Positions 1 through 7,630 of a stretch of 25,617 bases of DNA are shown here, one piece after another. The position numbers were made by a program, and so were the translations under genes. The notes under the pieces are model-generated. The model did no database searches. It had not been told where the DNA came from and worked only from the letters and a program-made list of their open reading frames with translations. This DNA is from JBIQJD01 sp044507695. Lineage in GTDB: Bacteria; Bacteroidota; Ignavibacteria; Ignavibacteriales; Ignavibacteriaceae. Location: positions 1 to 25,617 of the forward strand of contig JBIQJD010000027.1 of the NCBI GenBank assembly GCA_044507695.1, written 5' to 3'. Each line of letters starts with the position of its first letter. Positions within the stretch are counted from its first letter, which is position 1.

Positions 1-104
1 TCATTTTATACCGCAATTTTATTGCCAATTTCTTGAGTTATGCAACAGACTCTGCAGGCAGGCAGGTTTCAGGTTCTATATTTAAACTAAAATCGAAGCC
101 ATAG

Positions 105-125
105 ATTCCGAAACAAGTTCGGAAT
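105..125. repeat. Short hairpin repeat (ATTCCGAA / TTCGGAAT)
   Basis: ATTCCGAA (105-112) and TTCGGAAT (118-125) form a perfect 8-bp stem around a 5-nt ACAAG loop. It sits about 40 bp before the AraC-like gene. On the minus strand it reads like the widespread bacterial dispersed motif GTCATTCCGAACTTGTTTCG. Membership in that family is from memory, not tested. No T-run follows, so it is not an obvious intrinsic terminator. The rest of 1-163 shows nothing I can assign. Confidence 0.5.
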
Positions 126-163
126 GACAGTTTTCACTCAGTCTTTTAAAAGGCGGATCTGAT

Positions 164-601
164 ATGTCTCGATACAAATTTGAAAATGATTATGAATTCA
201 GGGATTCAATCCAGGATATTTTCTCGGCATGCTATGAAAGAACAAGCCGTGCAAAGAAGATATTGGATGAAGCAATAAATTGCCTGCCAAATAAACTTGA
301 TGAAAATTATATATCAAAAAAGTTTAACATTTCTAAAAGATGGCTACAACAAGAGTGTAAAAAAGCATATAATATTTCATATAAAAAATTATTCAGGATA
401 TTAAGAATTTATTATGCCATTAACCTGCTTTATAAAACAAATTTAGATAACACTCAAATAGCAATTGAAGTTAGTTACACTGAAGAAAGCAGCATGGCGA
501 GAGATTTTAGAGTTGTTATAGGAATGAATCCCGGAGATGTAAGAATTATGTTAGCAAGAATGAGTCCAAAAGAGTTATTACTAAAATATTTATTGAGATA
601 A
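164..601 (+). CDS. AraC-family HTH-domain regulator (short, DNA-binding domain only)
   Basis: This 145-residue protein has an AraC/XylS-like double helix-turn-helix over about residues 40-130. The first HTH lies around LDENYISKKFNISKRWLQQE. The second half shows the family pattern: a helix with AINLLYKTNLDNTQIAIEVSY, then a D-F-R stretch and G-MNPGDVR, matching the usual G-x-x-P-x-x-x-R ending. No sensor or receiver domain is present, since only about 35 residues precede the HTH. It probably acts as a small DNA-binding regulator. The closest possible targets are the phased direct repeats starting 8 bp after its stop codon, upstream of the Kelch gene. No strong Shine-Dalgarno is visible (AAGGCGGATCTGAT precedes the ATG). 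The family is fairly sure; the effector and targets are unknown. Confidence 0.75.
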   Translation: MSRYKFENDYEFRDSIQDIFSACYERTSRAKKILDEAINCLPNKLDENYISKKFNISKRWLQQECKKAYNISYKKLFRILRIYYAINLLYKTNLDNTQIAIEVSYTEESSMARDFRVVIGMNPGDVRIMLARMSPKELLLKYLLR

Positions 602-608
602 TAATTTT

Positions 609-642
609 AGTTCGCTTTTTGTCTGGAAAGTTCGTTTTTTGT
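609..642 (+). promoter_or_regulatory. Direct repeat pair, candidate AraC-type operator 1
   Basis: AGTTCGCTTTTTGT (609-622) and AGTTCGTTTTTTGT (629-642) are 13/14 identical and start exactly 20 bp apart, about two helical turns. AraC-family proteins commonly bind tandem direct half-sites with roughly this spacing. An AraC-like gene ends 8 bp upstream. Binding is inferred. Confidence 0.4.
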
Positions 643-769
643 TTTGACTTTTAATTATTGAGGATTTATGTTACAAATAAAGCATCACTCTTTATAACAA
701 GATAATTAAATTTGAATTTTTAGTATCTGGAAATATGAGCTTTACAAAAATTGTTTATAGTTAAAATCG

Positions 770-800
770 TTTCGCATTTGGAACGGAAATTTCGCATTCG
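770..800 (+). promoter_or_regulatory. Direct repeat pair, candidate AraC-type operator 2
   Basis: TTTCGCATTTG (770-780) and TTTCGCATTCG (790-800) are 10/11 identical and again 20 bp apart. They share the TTCGCWTTT core with the first pair. The TTCG cores of all four copies lie at 611, 631, 771 and 791, so all are separated by multiples of 20 bp. The second copy ends 2 bp before a possible -35 box, a common activator position. Confidence 0.4.
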
Positions 801-802
801 AT

Positions 803-831
803 TTGACAATAAAGAATTGGTGCATTAGGTT
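803..831 (+). promoter_or_regulatory. Possible promoter of the Kelch gene
   Basis: TTGACA at 803-808 is a perfect -35 match, followed after 17 nt by TAGGTT (826-831), a weak -10. It lies about 130 bp before the Kelch start. If the organism uses Bacteroidota-type promoters (-33 TTTG, -7 TAnnTTTG) this assignment may be wrong. Confidence 0.35.
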
Positions 832-961
832 AAATGTTAATTTCGAGATTCAAAGGCGGAAATTAGAAAAATGCTTTTTGAAACGACAAAAACTTCTCAA
901 TAAAAATACCAGTTAAAAAATAGGGGTAACTGATTACGATAATAACCAAGGATTTTTAAAA

Positions 962-2377
962 ATGAACATTTATTTCATATCGGTAATATTCTTAATAAGC
1001 TCCATTATTTCAATAGCTCAAAACCAAACGAATTGGATTGGTTTTGAAAACCTTAATTCTGCGCGCTCTTTTCATTCAGCCGTTTTGTTATCGAATGGTA
1101 ATATTTTAGTATCCGGCGGACAGGACGAAAAAGGGAATGTGTTGTCCACTTGTGAAATTTACGATTTTAAAAATAAAAATTGGCGGAACACATCTTCAAT
1201 GAACTTTCCAAGATACAGATTAGTTCTTGTACATTTGTTAGATAATAGAGTTTTGGCAATAGGAGGACAAGGAATTAGAAGTTGCGAAATATTTGATCCT
1301 GTAACTGAAACATGGAGCGTGACAGATTCTCTACATGTAAAAAGATATACTTATGACATTAACGCAATATTACTTGATGATGGTAGAGTTTTAGTAGCAG
1401 GGGGATTTGATATTAAAGCTGATATAGATAATAGATATTTAAATATTTGTGAAATTTTTGATCCTGTGACAAATAAATGGACCTTAACAGACACCCTTAA
1501 ATCAAAAAGGGCGGGACATACAATGACAAAGCTAAAAAATGGTAAAATATTGATAGCTGGAGGTTATAATAATGAATTTGAAATCAAAAAATGTGAATTA
1601 TTTGATCCACATACAAATCAGTGGAGTTTTGCAGATTCTTTAAATTTTGCCAAAAGCGCCCACACTGCTATTCTGCTTTCTGATGGAAAACTTCTAATTG
1701 CGGGAGGTAAAGAAGGTGGGGACACTACTGACCCGTGGTCAAGTTCCTGTGAGCTTTATGATCCGGATAGAAATGAATGGTTAGTTGTTGGGTCTTTATC
1801 TGTATCAAGAACATATGCTAACGCTTTCTTAATCTCTGATAATTTAATAATGTTTGCGGGCGGGGCTCACAATGCGCATTTATGGGAGCTTTATGATGCG
1901 AATAAATTCGATTCAGTTCATTTAGATTTTTTTCCAGTTGATAAATTTGATCAGGAAATTTTAATAACAAAGGATAGTAGTTTAATAAGCATAGCAGGTA
2001 CTGAAGTAGATATGAATGGAGGAATACCACTTCTATTCGCATCAAACAAATGTGAAATTTATAAATTAGGAATAACAAGTATTGATAATGAAAATCCAAT
2101 TCCACAAGACTTTATATTAAATCAAAATTATCCCAATCCTTTTAATCCTTCTACAACAATCAGTTTTTTACTTCCGCAAAAAAGTTTTACTGAACTGAAA
2201 TTGTTTGATAGCCTCGGAAATGAAATCTCGACATTACTAAGTGAAGAGAGAGAAGCAGGAGAACATAAGGTTATTTTAGATATTAATTCAGAGTTAAAAC
2301 TTTCAAGCGGAGTTTACTTTTACAAATTGATTTCCGGAAATTTTTCTGCAACAAAAAAATTAGCGTTAATGAAATAA
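962..2377 (+). CDS. Secreted Kelch-repeat protein with type IX secretion sorting domain
   Basis: This 471-residue protein starts with a signal peptide (hydrophobic residues about 3-19, likely cut before QNQTNW). About six Kelch-type repeats follow over residues 35-320. Each shows a hydrophobic strand, a GG doublet (LVSGGQ, LAIGGQ, LVAGGF, LIAGGY, LIAGGK, MFAGGA) and a C-E-I/L-Y/F-D-P-x-T-x-x-W turn. The fold should be a beta-propeller. The last ~85 residues form a T9SS type A sorting domain: NYPNPFNPST, then a sandwich ending in GVYFYKLISG and a basic tail. It is therefore expected to be exported by Sec and released or anchored at the surface by the type IX system. The ligand or enzymatic role is unknown. 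The ATG has no clear Shine-Dalgarno, as is common in this lineage. A strong terminator follows. Confidence 0.9.
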   Translation: MNIYFISVIFLISSIISIAQNQTNWIGFENLNSARSFHSAVLLSNGNILVSGGQDEKGNVLSTCEIYDFKNKNWRNTSSMNFPRYRLVLVHLLDNRVLAIGGQGIRSCEIFDPVTETWSVTDSLHVKRYTYDINAILLDDGRVLVAGGFDIKADIDNRYLNICEIFDPVTNKWTLTDTLKSKRAGHTMTKLKNGKILIAGGYNNEFEIKKCELFDPHTNQWSFADSLNFAKSAHTAILLSDGKLLIAGGKEGGDTTDPWSSSCELYDPDRNEWLVVGSLSVSRTYANAFLISDNLIMFAGGAHNAHLWELYDANKFDSVHLDFFPVDKFDQEILITKDSSLISIAGTEVDMNGGIPLLFASNKCEIYKLGITSIDNENPIPQDFILNQNYPNPFNPSTTISFLLPQKSFTELKLFDSLGNEISTLLSEEREAGEHKVILDINSELKLSSGVYFYKLISGNFSATKKLALMK

Positions 2378-2404
2378 TTTATGGTAAATTCAATAACGCT
2401 CTCC

Positions 2405-2446
2405 TGCCGTTCCTTCGTAATCAAAAAGGAACGGCATTTTTATTTC
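2405..2446 (+). terminator. Rho-independent terminator of the Kelch gene
   Basis: TGCCGTTCCTT (2405-2415) pairs perfectly with AAGGAACGGCA (2426-2436), an 11-bp stem with a 10-nt loop, followed by TTTTTATTTC. The T-run is on the plus side, so it ends the Kelch transcript. It separates the convergent Kelch and SDR genes. Confidence 0.9.
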
Positions 2447-2459
2447 TTATAAAATTTTA

Positions 2460-3320
2460 TTATGTATTTATAAAATCTCCGCCGTTCACGTGAATTATCT
2501 GTCCCGTAATGTAACTTGCATCTTCACTTGCAAGAAAAACATACGCAGGTCCAACTTCGCTCGGTTGTCCAGCTCTTCCCATAGGTGTATCTGAACCAAA
2601 CTGCTTTACTTTCTCTTCATCAAAAGTTGAAGGAATAAGTGGTGTCCATATTGGTCCTGGTGCAACACCGTTAACCCGGATTTTCTTCTTAACAAGCGAT
2701 TCACTTAAAGATCTTGTAAATGCAGTTATTGCACCTTTGGTTGATGAATAATCCAGTAAGCCTCCGCTGCCGCGGTATGATGTAACACTTGTTGTGTTTA
2801 TTATGCAGTCACCTTCATTCAAATTTTCAACTACTGCTTTAGTAAGATAGAACATTGCAAAGATATTTGTGCGAAAAGTTTTTTCCATCATATCCAGATC
2901 AAGTTCCATAATATCTTTATGCGGATGCTGTTCAGCCGCGTTATTAACAAGAATATTTATCCTTCCAAATTCTTTTATAACTTTTTTAACAATCTCATTA
3001 CAAAAATCTCTATCCTTCAAATCACCGGATATTAGAAGGCATTTTCTTCCTTCCGCTTCAATCAGGCTTTTAGTTTCTTCAGCATCCTTGTGTTCATCAA
3101 GATAAACAATTGCAACATCAGCACCTTCACGGGCAAAATGAGCCGCTGCTGATCTGCCGATTCCTGAATCACCACCGGTAATTAACGCCGTTTTATTTTT
3201 TAATTTTTCGCTTCCTTTATAGCTGCTTCTTATTATTTCCGGCTTCGGCATCATTTCAAATTCATTTCCAGGCGGTTCCATTTGCTGCGGAGGAAATTGT
3301 TGCGGTTTATTCTCACTCAT
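2460..3320 (-). CDS. SDR family oxidoreductase (general stress protein 39 / YghA type)
   Basis: This 286-residue short-chain dehydrogenase has the Gln/Pro-rich N-terminal extension (residues 1-35) of the YghA/YdaD subgroup. The NAD(P)-binding TGGDSGIG motif is at 48-55, the NNAA motif at 126-129, and the catalytic Ser178-Tyr191-Lys195 set lies around TTSV and YSSTK. The C-terminal GGD near residue 281 is also conserved in the family. It should be a soluble NAD(P)H-dependent reductase of aldehydes or ketones; the physiological substrate is not predictable. The start is supported by AGGAGA upstream. It is divergent from the iron regulator gene across a 156-bp gap and convergent with the Kelch gene. 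The family call is strong; subgroup names are by similarity only. Confidence 0.9.
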   Translation of the reverse strand: MSENKPQQFPPQQMEPPGNEFEMMPKPEIIRSSYKGSEKLKNKTALITGGDSGIGRSAAAHFAREGADVAIVYLDEHKDAEETKSLIEAEGRKCLLISGDLKDRDFCNEIVKKVIKEFGRINILVNNAAEQHPHKDIMELDLDMMEKTFRTNIFAMFYLTKAVVENLNEGDCIINTTSVTSYRGSGGLLDYSSTKGAITAFTRSLSESLVKKKIRVNGVAPGPIWTPLIPSTFDEEKVKQFGSDTPMGRAGQPSEVGPAYVFLASEDASYITGQIIHVNGGDFINT

Positions 3321-3421
3321 TTCATCGTCTCCTGTTAAATATTTTTCTCCATCAATCTACTTTTAATTTGAAGATTTTCCGTTGCATACTATCACAGAGC
3401 GCTGCAGAAATTTTAATGCAC

Positions 3422-3450
3422 TTGATTTTATTTTTAAGCATACTTAAATT
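3422..3450 (+). promoter_or_regulatory. Candidate promoter and operator of the iron locus
   Basis: TTGATT (3422-3427), a 17-nt spacer and TAAATT (3445-3450) resemble a sigma-70 promoter. The 16-bp dyad TTTAAGCATACTTAAA (3433-3448, 6-bp arms, 4-nt centre) lies between the boxes and overlaps the -10, the position of a repressor site. Autoregulation by the DtxR-type gene starting 29 bp downstream is inferred. The sequence is AT-rich, so a chance dyad is possible. Confidence 0.35.
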
Positions 3451-3476
3451 TATCATCAAAATTAACTTAAAGATTA

Positions 3477-4133
3477 ATGCAGAATATATCCAAAGAAGAT
3501 TACCTGAGCGTAATATTTAAACACAAAAATGATGACGGAGAAATAAAAGCAAATGCAATTGCGGATAAACTCCAGATTTCAAATGCAGCAGTAACAGATA
3601 TGCTGCGGAAACTTTCAAAAGATGGATACATTGTTTACAAAAAATATAAAGGCATAAAGCTTACATCTGAAGGTGAGGATTATGCACGCAACATGGTAAG
3701 AAGGCACAGGATATGGGAAGTGTTCCTTCATCAGATTGTTGGGCTGCCATGGGATAAAGTTCATGATGAAGCTCATAACCTTGAACATTCTTCATCCGAT
3801 GAATTAATTAATAAAATGGAAGAGATGCTTGATTTTCCTGAATTCGATCCGCATGGCGATCCGATTCCGGGAAAGGATGGCAAAATTCCAAAACAGAAAA
3901 AAACCGTTCCGCTTTCTCTGTTAAAAGCCGGACAAACCGGAGTTGTAATAAGGGTAAACGATTTTGATAATAGTTTTCTTAATTACATTTCAAAAATAGG
4001 GATTGAACTTAAGAAACAAATTTTTATAAAAGATGTTCTTGAATTCGATCACTCAATGCTTGTTGTAATTGGTAAAAAGGAAATCAATATAAGCAATACA
4101 CTTGCTGCAAATATTTTTGTGGAGAAAGTTTAA
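3477..4133 (+). CDS. DtxR/MntR-family metal-dependent transcriptional regulator
   Basis: This 218-residue protein has the typical layout: winged HTH (residues about 1-65, beginning SKEDYLSVIF, with recognition helix near SNAAVTDMLRKL), a dimerisation and metal-binding domain (about 66-140) and an SH3/FeoA-like C-terminal domain (about 145-218). Candidate metal ligands are His77 in RRHRIWE and His100, Glu103, His104 in HNLEH. The first of that trio is Cys102 in DtxR and Glu99 in MntR, so His here leaves the metal preference open. The link segment FDPHGDPIPGKDG is conserved in the family. It probably represses the feo genes, and perhaps itself, when iron is sufficient. It is first in the operon; the next gene starts 14 bp later. 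Confidence 0.9.
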   Translation: MQNISKEDYLSVIFKHKNDDGEIKANAIADKLQISNAAVTDMLRKLSKDGYIVYKKYKGIKLTSEGEDYARNMVRRHRIWEVFLHQIVGLPWDKVHDEAHNLEHSSSDELINKMEEMLDFPEFDPHGDPIPGKDGKIPKQKKTVPLSLLKAGQTGVVIRVNDFDNSFLNYISKIGIELKKQIFIKDVLEFDHSMLVVIGKKEINISNTLAANIFVEKV

Positions 4134-4147
4134 TTACAGGAGATAAT

Positions 4148-5242
4148 ATGAATAATCCTGTTGAAACAATTTTGCTTGCTGCCGCACTTGCGGGAATAGC
4201 GGTAATATTTTTTATGCCGCAAAAAGGTTTACTGGCAAGACGAAGAATTTCTAAAAGAAATAATCAGCGCGTGCTGATTGAAGATGCACTAAAGCATTTA
4301 TACGATTGCGAATACACTAACAGAAGCTGTACATTCAGCAGTATAGCCGGAAGCCTTTCAATTACTGTTGATCAAGCAGCAAGACTTGCAGAACGGCTTG
4401 AAAATATGGGGCTTTTAATCTCCGCTGATAACGAACTTCATCTTACAACCGCGGGAAAATCATACGCACTTCGTGTAATACGAATTCACAGGTTGTGGGA
4501 AAGATATCTTGCCGATGAAACAGGAACTGATGAAATGTACTGGCACAAAGACGCAGAAGATAAAGAGCATCTGTTATCAGTTGAAGAAGCAGATGCACTT
4601 TCCGCGCAAATGGGCAATCCGGTTTTTGATCCTCACGGTGATCCTATCCCAACTTCGGATGGTAAACTGCCACAGATTAAAGGAAGGCTGTTATCATCTT
4701 TACAGCCGGGAGAAACAGCACAGATTATTCACATTGAAGATGAACCCGATGCTGTGTACGCACAAATTGTTGCGCAGGGTTTGTATCCCGGTGTTCATAT
4801 AAGAATGATTGGAGTTGAAAAAGAAAGAATAACTTTTGAAGCTAATGGTGATGAAGTAATTCTTGCGCCGGTTTTTGCATCAAATATTTCGGTGGCAGAA
4901 ATCCCTGAATCAGAAAAAGGAATTGAAAAGTTTAAACGTCTTTCTTCTTTAAGAAAAGGAGAGGAAGCAGCAGTTGTTGGAATTTCGAAAGCATGCCGCG
5001 GGCAGCAGAGAAGAAGATTAATGGATCTAGGAATAATTCCCGGCACCAAAATTAAAGCCGAATTAATTAGTGCTGGCGGGGATCCCGTTGCGTATAATAT
5101 CCGCGGTGCACTTGTTGCTCTTCGTAAACAGCAATCAAATTTAATTTTTATAAACGATATTCTGCAGGAAAATGTAAATCCTTCTGATGAAAATAAGCAG
5201 CATGAACCTAAAAAATTAGAAACAAGCAGGGAGGAAGTTTAA
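4148..5242 (+). CDS. Membrane-anchored DtxR-like regulator fused to FeoA domains
   Basis: This 364-residue protein begins with one hydrophobic segment (residues 5-23), then a basic patch, so the rest should face the cytoplasm. Residues about 40-165 are a second DtxR-like unit: winged HTH, RIHRLWERYL, His114, and an E-D-K-E-H ligand group (Glu137, Glu140, His141). The same FDPHGDPIPTSDGKLP linker as in the preceding gene follows. Two SH3-type FeoA domains come next (about 180-250 and 262-340), the second with the RRRLMDLGIIPGTKI signature. It overlaps no neighbour but ends 1 bp before the FeoB GTPase start. It likely links iron sensing to the FeoB transporter at the membrane, either as the FeoA subunit or as a membrane-tethered sensor. 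Whether the HTH still binds DNA is unknown. AGGAGA precedes the ATG. Confidence 0.85.
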   Translation: MNNPVETILLAAALAGIAVIFFMPQKGLLARRRISKRNNQRVLIEDALKHLYDCEYTNRSCTFSSIAGSLSITVDQAARLAERLENMGLLISADNELHLTTAGKSYALRVIRIHRLWERYLADETGTDEMYWHKDAEDKEHLLSVEEADALSAQMGNPVFDPHGDPIPTSDGKLPQIKGRLLSSLQPGETAQIIHIEDEPDAVYAQIVAQGLYPGVHIRMIGVEKERITFEANGDEVILAPVFASNISVAEIPESEKGIEKFKRLSSLRKGEEAAVVGISKACRGQQRRRLMDLGIIPGTKIKAELISAGGDPVAYNIRGALVALRKQQSNLIFINDILQENVNPSDENKQHEPKKLETSREEV

Positions 5243-5243
5243 A

Positions 5244-6047
5244 ATGGATACCGCAAAATGTGAAACTTGTCCGGTTCACAACAAAGCCAATCTTATCAAA
5301 CTCGGCATTAATATGAATAATGTTGATTTTGTTGTTGCGCTTGCTGGAAATCCCAACACAGGTAAAAGCACTGTATTCAATGCTTTAACAGGATTAAAAC
5401 AGCACACAGGAAACTGGCCGGGCAAAACCGTAACTCGTGCTGAAGGCGCATTCATTTACAACAAACAAAAATTTAAACTGGTTGATCTTCCTGGAACCTA
5501 TTCACTTCTTTCAACAAGCACTGATGAAGAAGTTGCGCGTGATTTTATTTTATTCGGTCAGCCTGATGTTACGCTTATAGTTGTTGATGCAACAAGACTT
5601 GAACGTAATCTTAACCTTGTTTTGCAGGTGCTTGAAATTACAGATCGTGCGGTGGTTTGTTTAAATCTTATTGATGAAGCAAAACGCCACAACATTATTG
5701 TTGATGACAGGACTTTGTCAAAAGAACTTGGTGTTCCTGTTGTGCCAACTGCTGCAAGAAATGGAACAGGAATACCGGAACTTTTGAAATATACTTCTGA
5801 GGTGGCAAACGGAACATACATTTGTAAACCGCACAGAATAACAAGCGGCTCTAAAGCAGTTAAAAAAGCTGTTGATAAACTTACACAGCAGGTACTGGAG
5901 AAATTTCCTGGTATGCCGAATGCAAGATGGGTTGCATTAAGATTGCTTGAAGGTGATCAAAGAGTAATTGATGCGGTTAAATCAGGCGAGCTCCGAAATC
6001 TTAACAAAAGAAGTGAATTAACCGAAAGCCTTCTTGTTCAAAATTAA
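5244..6047 (+). CDS. feoB: FeoB N-terminal GTPase domain (separate polypeptide)
   Basis: This 267-residue protein is the cytoplasmic G-protein part of the ferrous iron transporter FeoB. Visible motifs are G1 GNPNTGKS (35-42), the HTGNWPGKTV switch I region, G3 DLPGTYSL, G4 NLID in place of the usual NMxD, and G5-like AARNGTG. The helical domain follows with MPNARWVALRLLEGD. An N-terminal extension contains Cys6-x-x-Cys9-Pro-x-His12, which could bind a metal; that is a guess. The protein stops at VQN, and the membrane part is encoded by the next gene in another frame. Together they make 741 residues, close to full-length FeoB (773 in E. coli). GGGAGGAA precedes the start. GTP binding and regulation of iron import are well supported. 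Confidence 0.9.
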   Translation: MDTAKCETCPVHNKANLIKLGINMNNVDFVVALAGNPNTGKSTVFNALTGLKQHTGNWPGKTVTRAEGAFIYNKQKFKLVDLPGTYSLLSTSTDEEVARDFILFGQPDVTLIVVDATRLERNLNLVLQVLEITDRAVVCLNLIDEAKRHNIIVDDRTLSKELGVPVVPTAARNGTGIPELLKYTSEVANGTYICKPHRITSGSKAVKKAVDKLTQQVLEKFPGMPNARWVALRLLEGDQRVIDAVKSGELRNLNKRSELTESLLVQN

Positions 6048-6075
6048 TTTTTTTTCTTTCGCTGGAGAGAATGAT

Positions 6076-7500
6076 ATGAATGACAACAGCATGAATGAAA
6101 ACATATTAGCCGCAGCAAATAATCTGCGATGGGAGATTGGTGAAAATTTTCACGATTCACTCATGGAATCAATCTACCATGATGCAGCAAAAATTGCCCA
6201 AGCTTCTGTTCTGAAAGATCATCAGAAACCGGAATTTAACTGGGATAGAACACTCGATAAAATTGTAACAAGCCGCGTTTGGGGAATTCCTCTCATGTTC
6301 ATTTTGCTTGCACTCGTATTCTGGATTACAATTGAAGGTTCAAATATTCCTTCATCAATGCTTGCATCTTTTCTAATTGATGATATTCATCCGTTGCTGA
6401 AAAATTTTGCAGCATCACTCTCTTTACCCGGTTGGCTAAACGGAGTTCTGATTGACGGCGCATATCTTGCACTTGCCTGGGTTGTAAGTGTAATGCTTCC
6501 GCCAATGGCAATTTTCTTTCCAATGTTTACTTTGCTTGAGGATTTTGGCTACCTGCCGCGTGTTGCTTTCAATATGGATAATCTTTTCCGTAAAGCAGGT
6601 GCGCACGGCAAACAGGCGCTTACGATGAGTATGGGATTTGGATGTAATGCTGCAGGAGTTATTTCAACAAGAGTGATTGATAGTCCGCGTGAAAGATTAA
6701 TTGCAATCATTACAAATAATTTTTCATTGTGCAACGGAAGATGGCCTACGCAGATTTTAATTGCTGCAATATTTATCGGCGGCGCAGTGCCTGCTCATAT
6801 TGCTGGAATAGTTTCTGCAGCGGCTGTTGTCTCAATTGCGGTGCTGGGAATTGTTCTCAGTCTTGTTGTTTCATGGACTCTCTCCAAAACGATTTTGAAA
6901 GGCGAAGCTTCAGCATTCAGTCTTGAACTTCCGCCATACAGACCGCCCAGGATTTTGCAGACATTATACACATCACTAATAGACAGAACAATTTTTGTTT
7001 TGTGGCGTGCGGTTGTTTTTGCAGTTCCCGCTGGTGTTATAATCTGGCTTGTTTCAAATATTGAAATAAATGGAATAAGCCTTGCAGTTCATTTTATTGA
7101 TTGGGCAAATCCCTTTGGATTATTAATCGGATTAAACGGCGTAATTCTTCTCGCGTACATAATTGCAATTCCCGCAAATGAAATTGTAATTCCAACAATT
7201 CTGATGTTAACAGTTCTTGCCGGGAATATAGCCGGCGCAGGTTCAGGATCAGGAGTAATGTTTGAAGCGGAATCTGCAGAAGCTACTGCAGAACTTCTTT
7301 ATGCTGGCGGATGGACTGTATTAACCGGTGTGTGTCTGATGCTTTTCAGTCTGGTTCATAATCCGTGTTCAACTACAATTTATACTATCTATAAAGAAAC
7401 AGGAAGTGTTAAGTGGACAACCTTTTCAGCAATTATGCCGGTGCTGTTAGGCTTTGCAATTTGTTTTGTTACTGCTCAGTTGTGGCGGATTTTTTTCTGA
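6076..7500 (+). CDS. feoB: FeoB membrane permease domain (separate polypeptide)
   Basis: This is the transmembrane part of FeoB, 474 residues from the ATG at 6076, which has GGAGAG six bases upstream. An in-frame ATG at 6034 lies inside the previous gene and has no such site. After a helical linker (residues about 5-55) come roughly eight membrane segments with two Gate repeats: MGFGCNAAGVISTRVI in the first and FSLVHNPCSTTIYTIYKETG in the second, each with a conserved Cys. The PRERLIAIITNNFSLCNGR segment is typical of the family. It should import Fe(II) across the inner membrane together with the GTPase at 5244-6047. The two reading frames differ, so the split could come from one indel, but the well-placed ribosome site favours a true two-gene arrangement. 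Confidence 0.88.
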   Translation: MNDNSMNENILAAANNLRWEIGENFHDSLMESIYHDAAKIAQASVLKDHQKPEFNWDRTLDKIVTSRVWGIPLMFILLALVFWITIEGSNIPSSMLASFLIDDIHPLLKNFAASLSLPGWLNGVLIDGAYLALAWVVSVMLPPMAIFFPMFTLLEDFGYLPRVAFNMDNLFRKAGAHGKQALTMSMGFGCNAAGVISTRVIDSPRERLIAIITNNFSLCNGRWPTQILIAAIFIGGAVPAHIAGIVSAAAVVSIAVLGIVLSLVVSWTLSKTILKGEASAFSLELPPYRPPRILQTLYTSLIDRTIFVLWRAVVFAVPAGVIIWLVSNIEINGISLAVHFIDWANPFGLLIGLNGVILLAYIIAIPANEIVIPTILMLTVLAGNIAGAGSGSGVMFEAESAEATAELLYAGGWTVLTGVCLMLFSLVHNPCSTTIYTIYKETGSVKWTTFSAIMPVLLGFAICFVTAQLWRIFF

Positions 7501-7630
7501 TCACGTCAAAATCTAATTAATAATTTTATGAAGTTATTTGAGAATAACTGTATTAGTTTCCGCCTTCCTGATTAATTATTATTTTACATGTAATAATTTC
7601 AAATCATCATTAATTAATTCCGGAGAAAAA

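Larger units (their letters stand above)
602..961. other. 360-bp non-coding region between AraC-like gene and Kelch gene
   Basis: No convincing ORF is present. The region holds two pairs of 20-bp-spaced direct repeats (609-642 and 770-800), a possible sigma-70-type promoter (803-831) and an AT-rich leader before the Kelch start at 962. From 843 to 961 I see no further conserved element and no Shine-Dalgarno. Confidence 0.6.

Noticed and set aside
6034..6075. Earlier start of the FeoB permease part
   Set aside because: It lies inside the GTPase gene without a ribosome site; the ATG at 6076 has GGAGAG at good spacing.
7538..7630. N-terminal extension of exonuclease III from an upstream TTG
   Set aside because: The 31 extra residues do not resemble the family, and a better TTG with a ribosome site lies at 7631.
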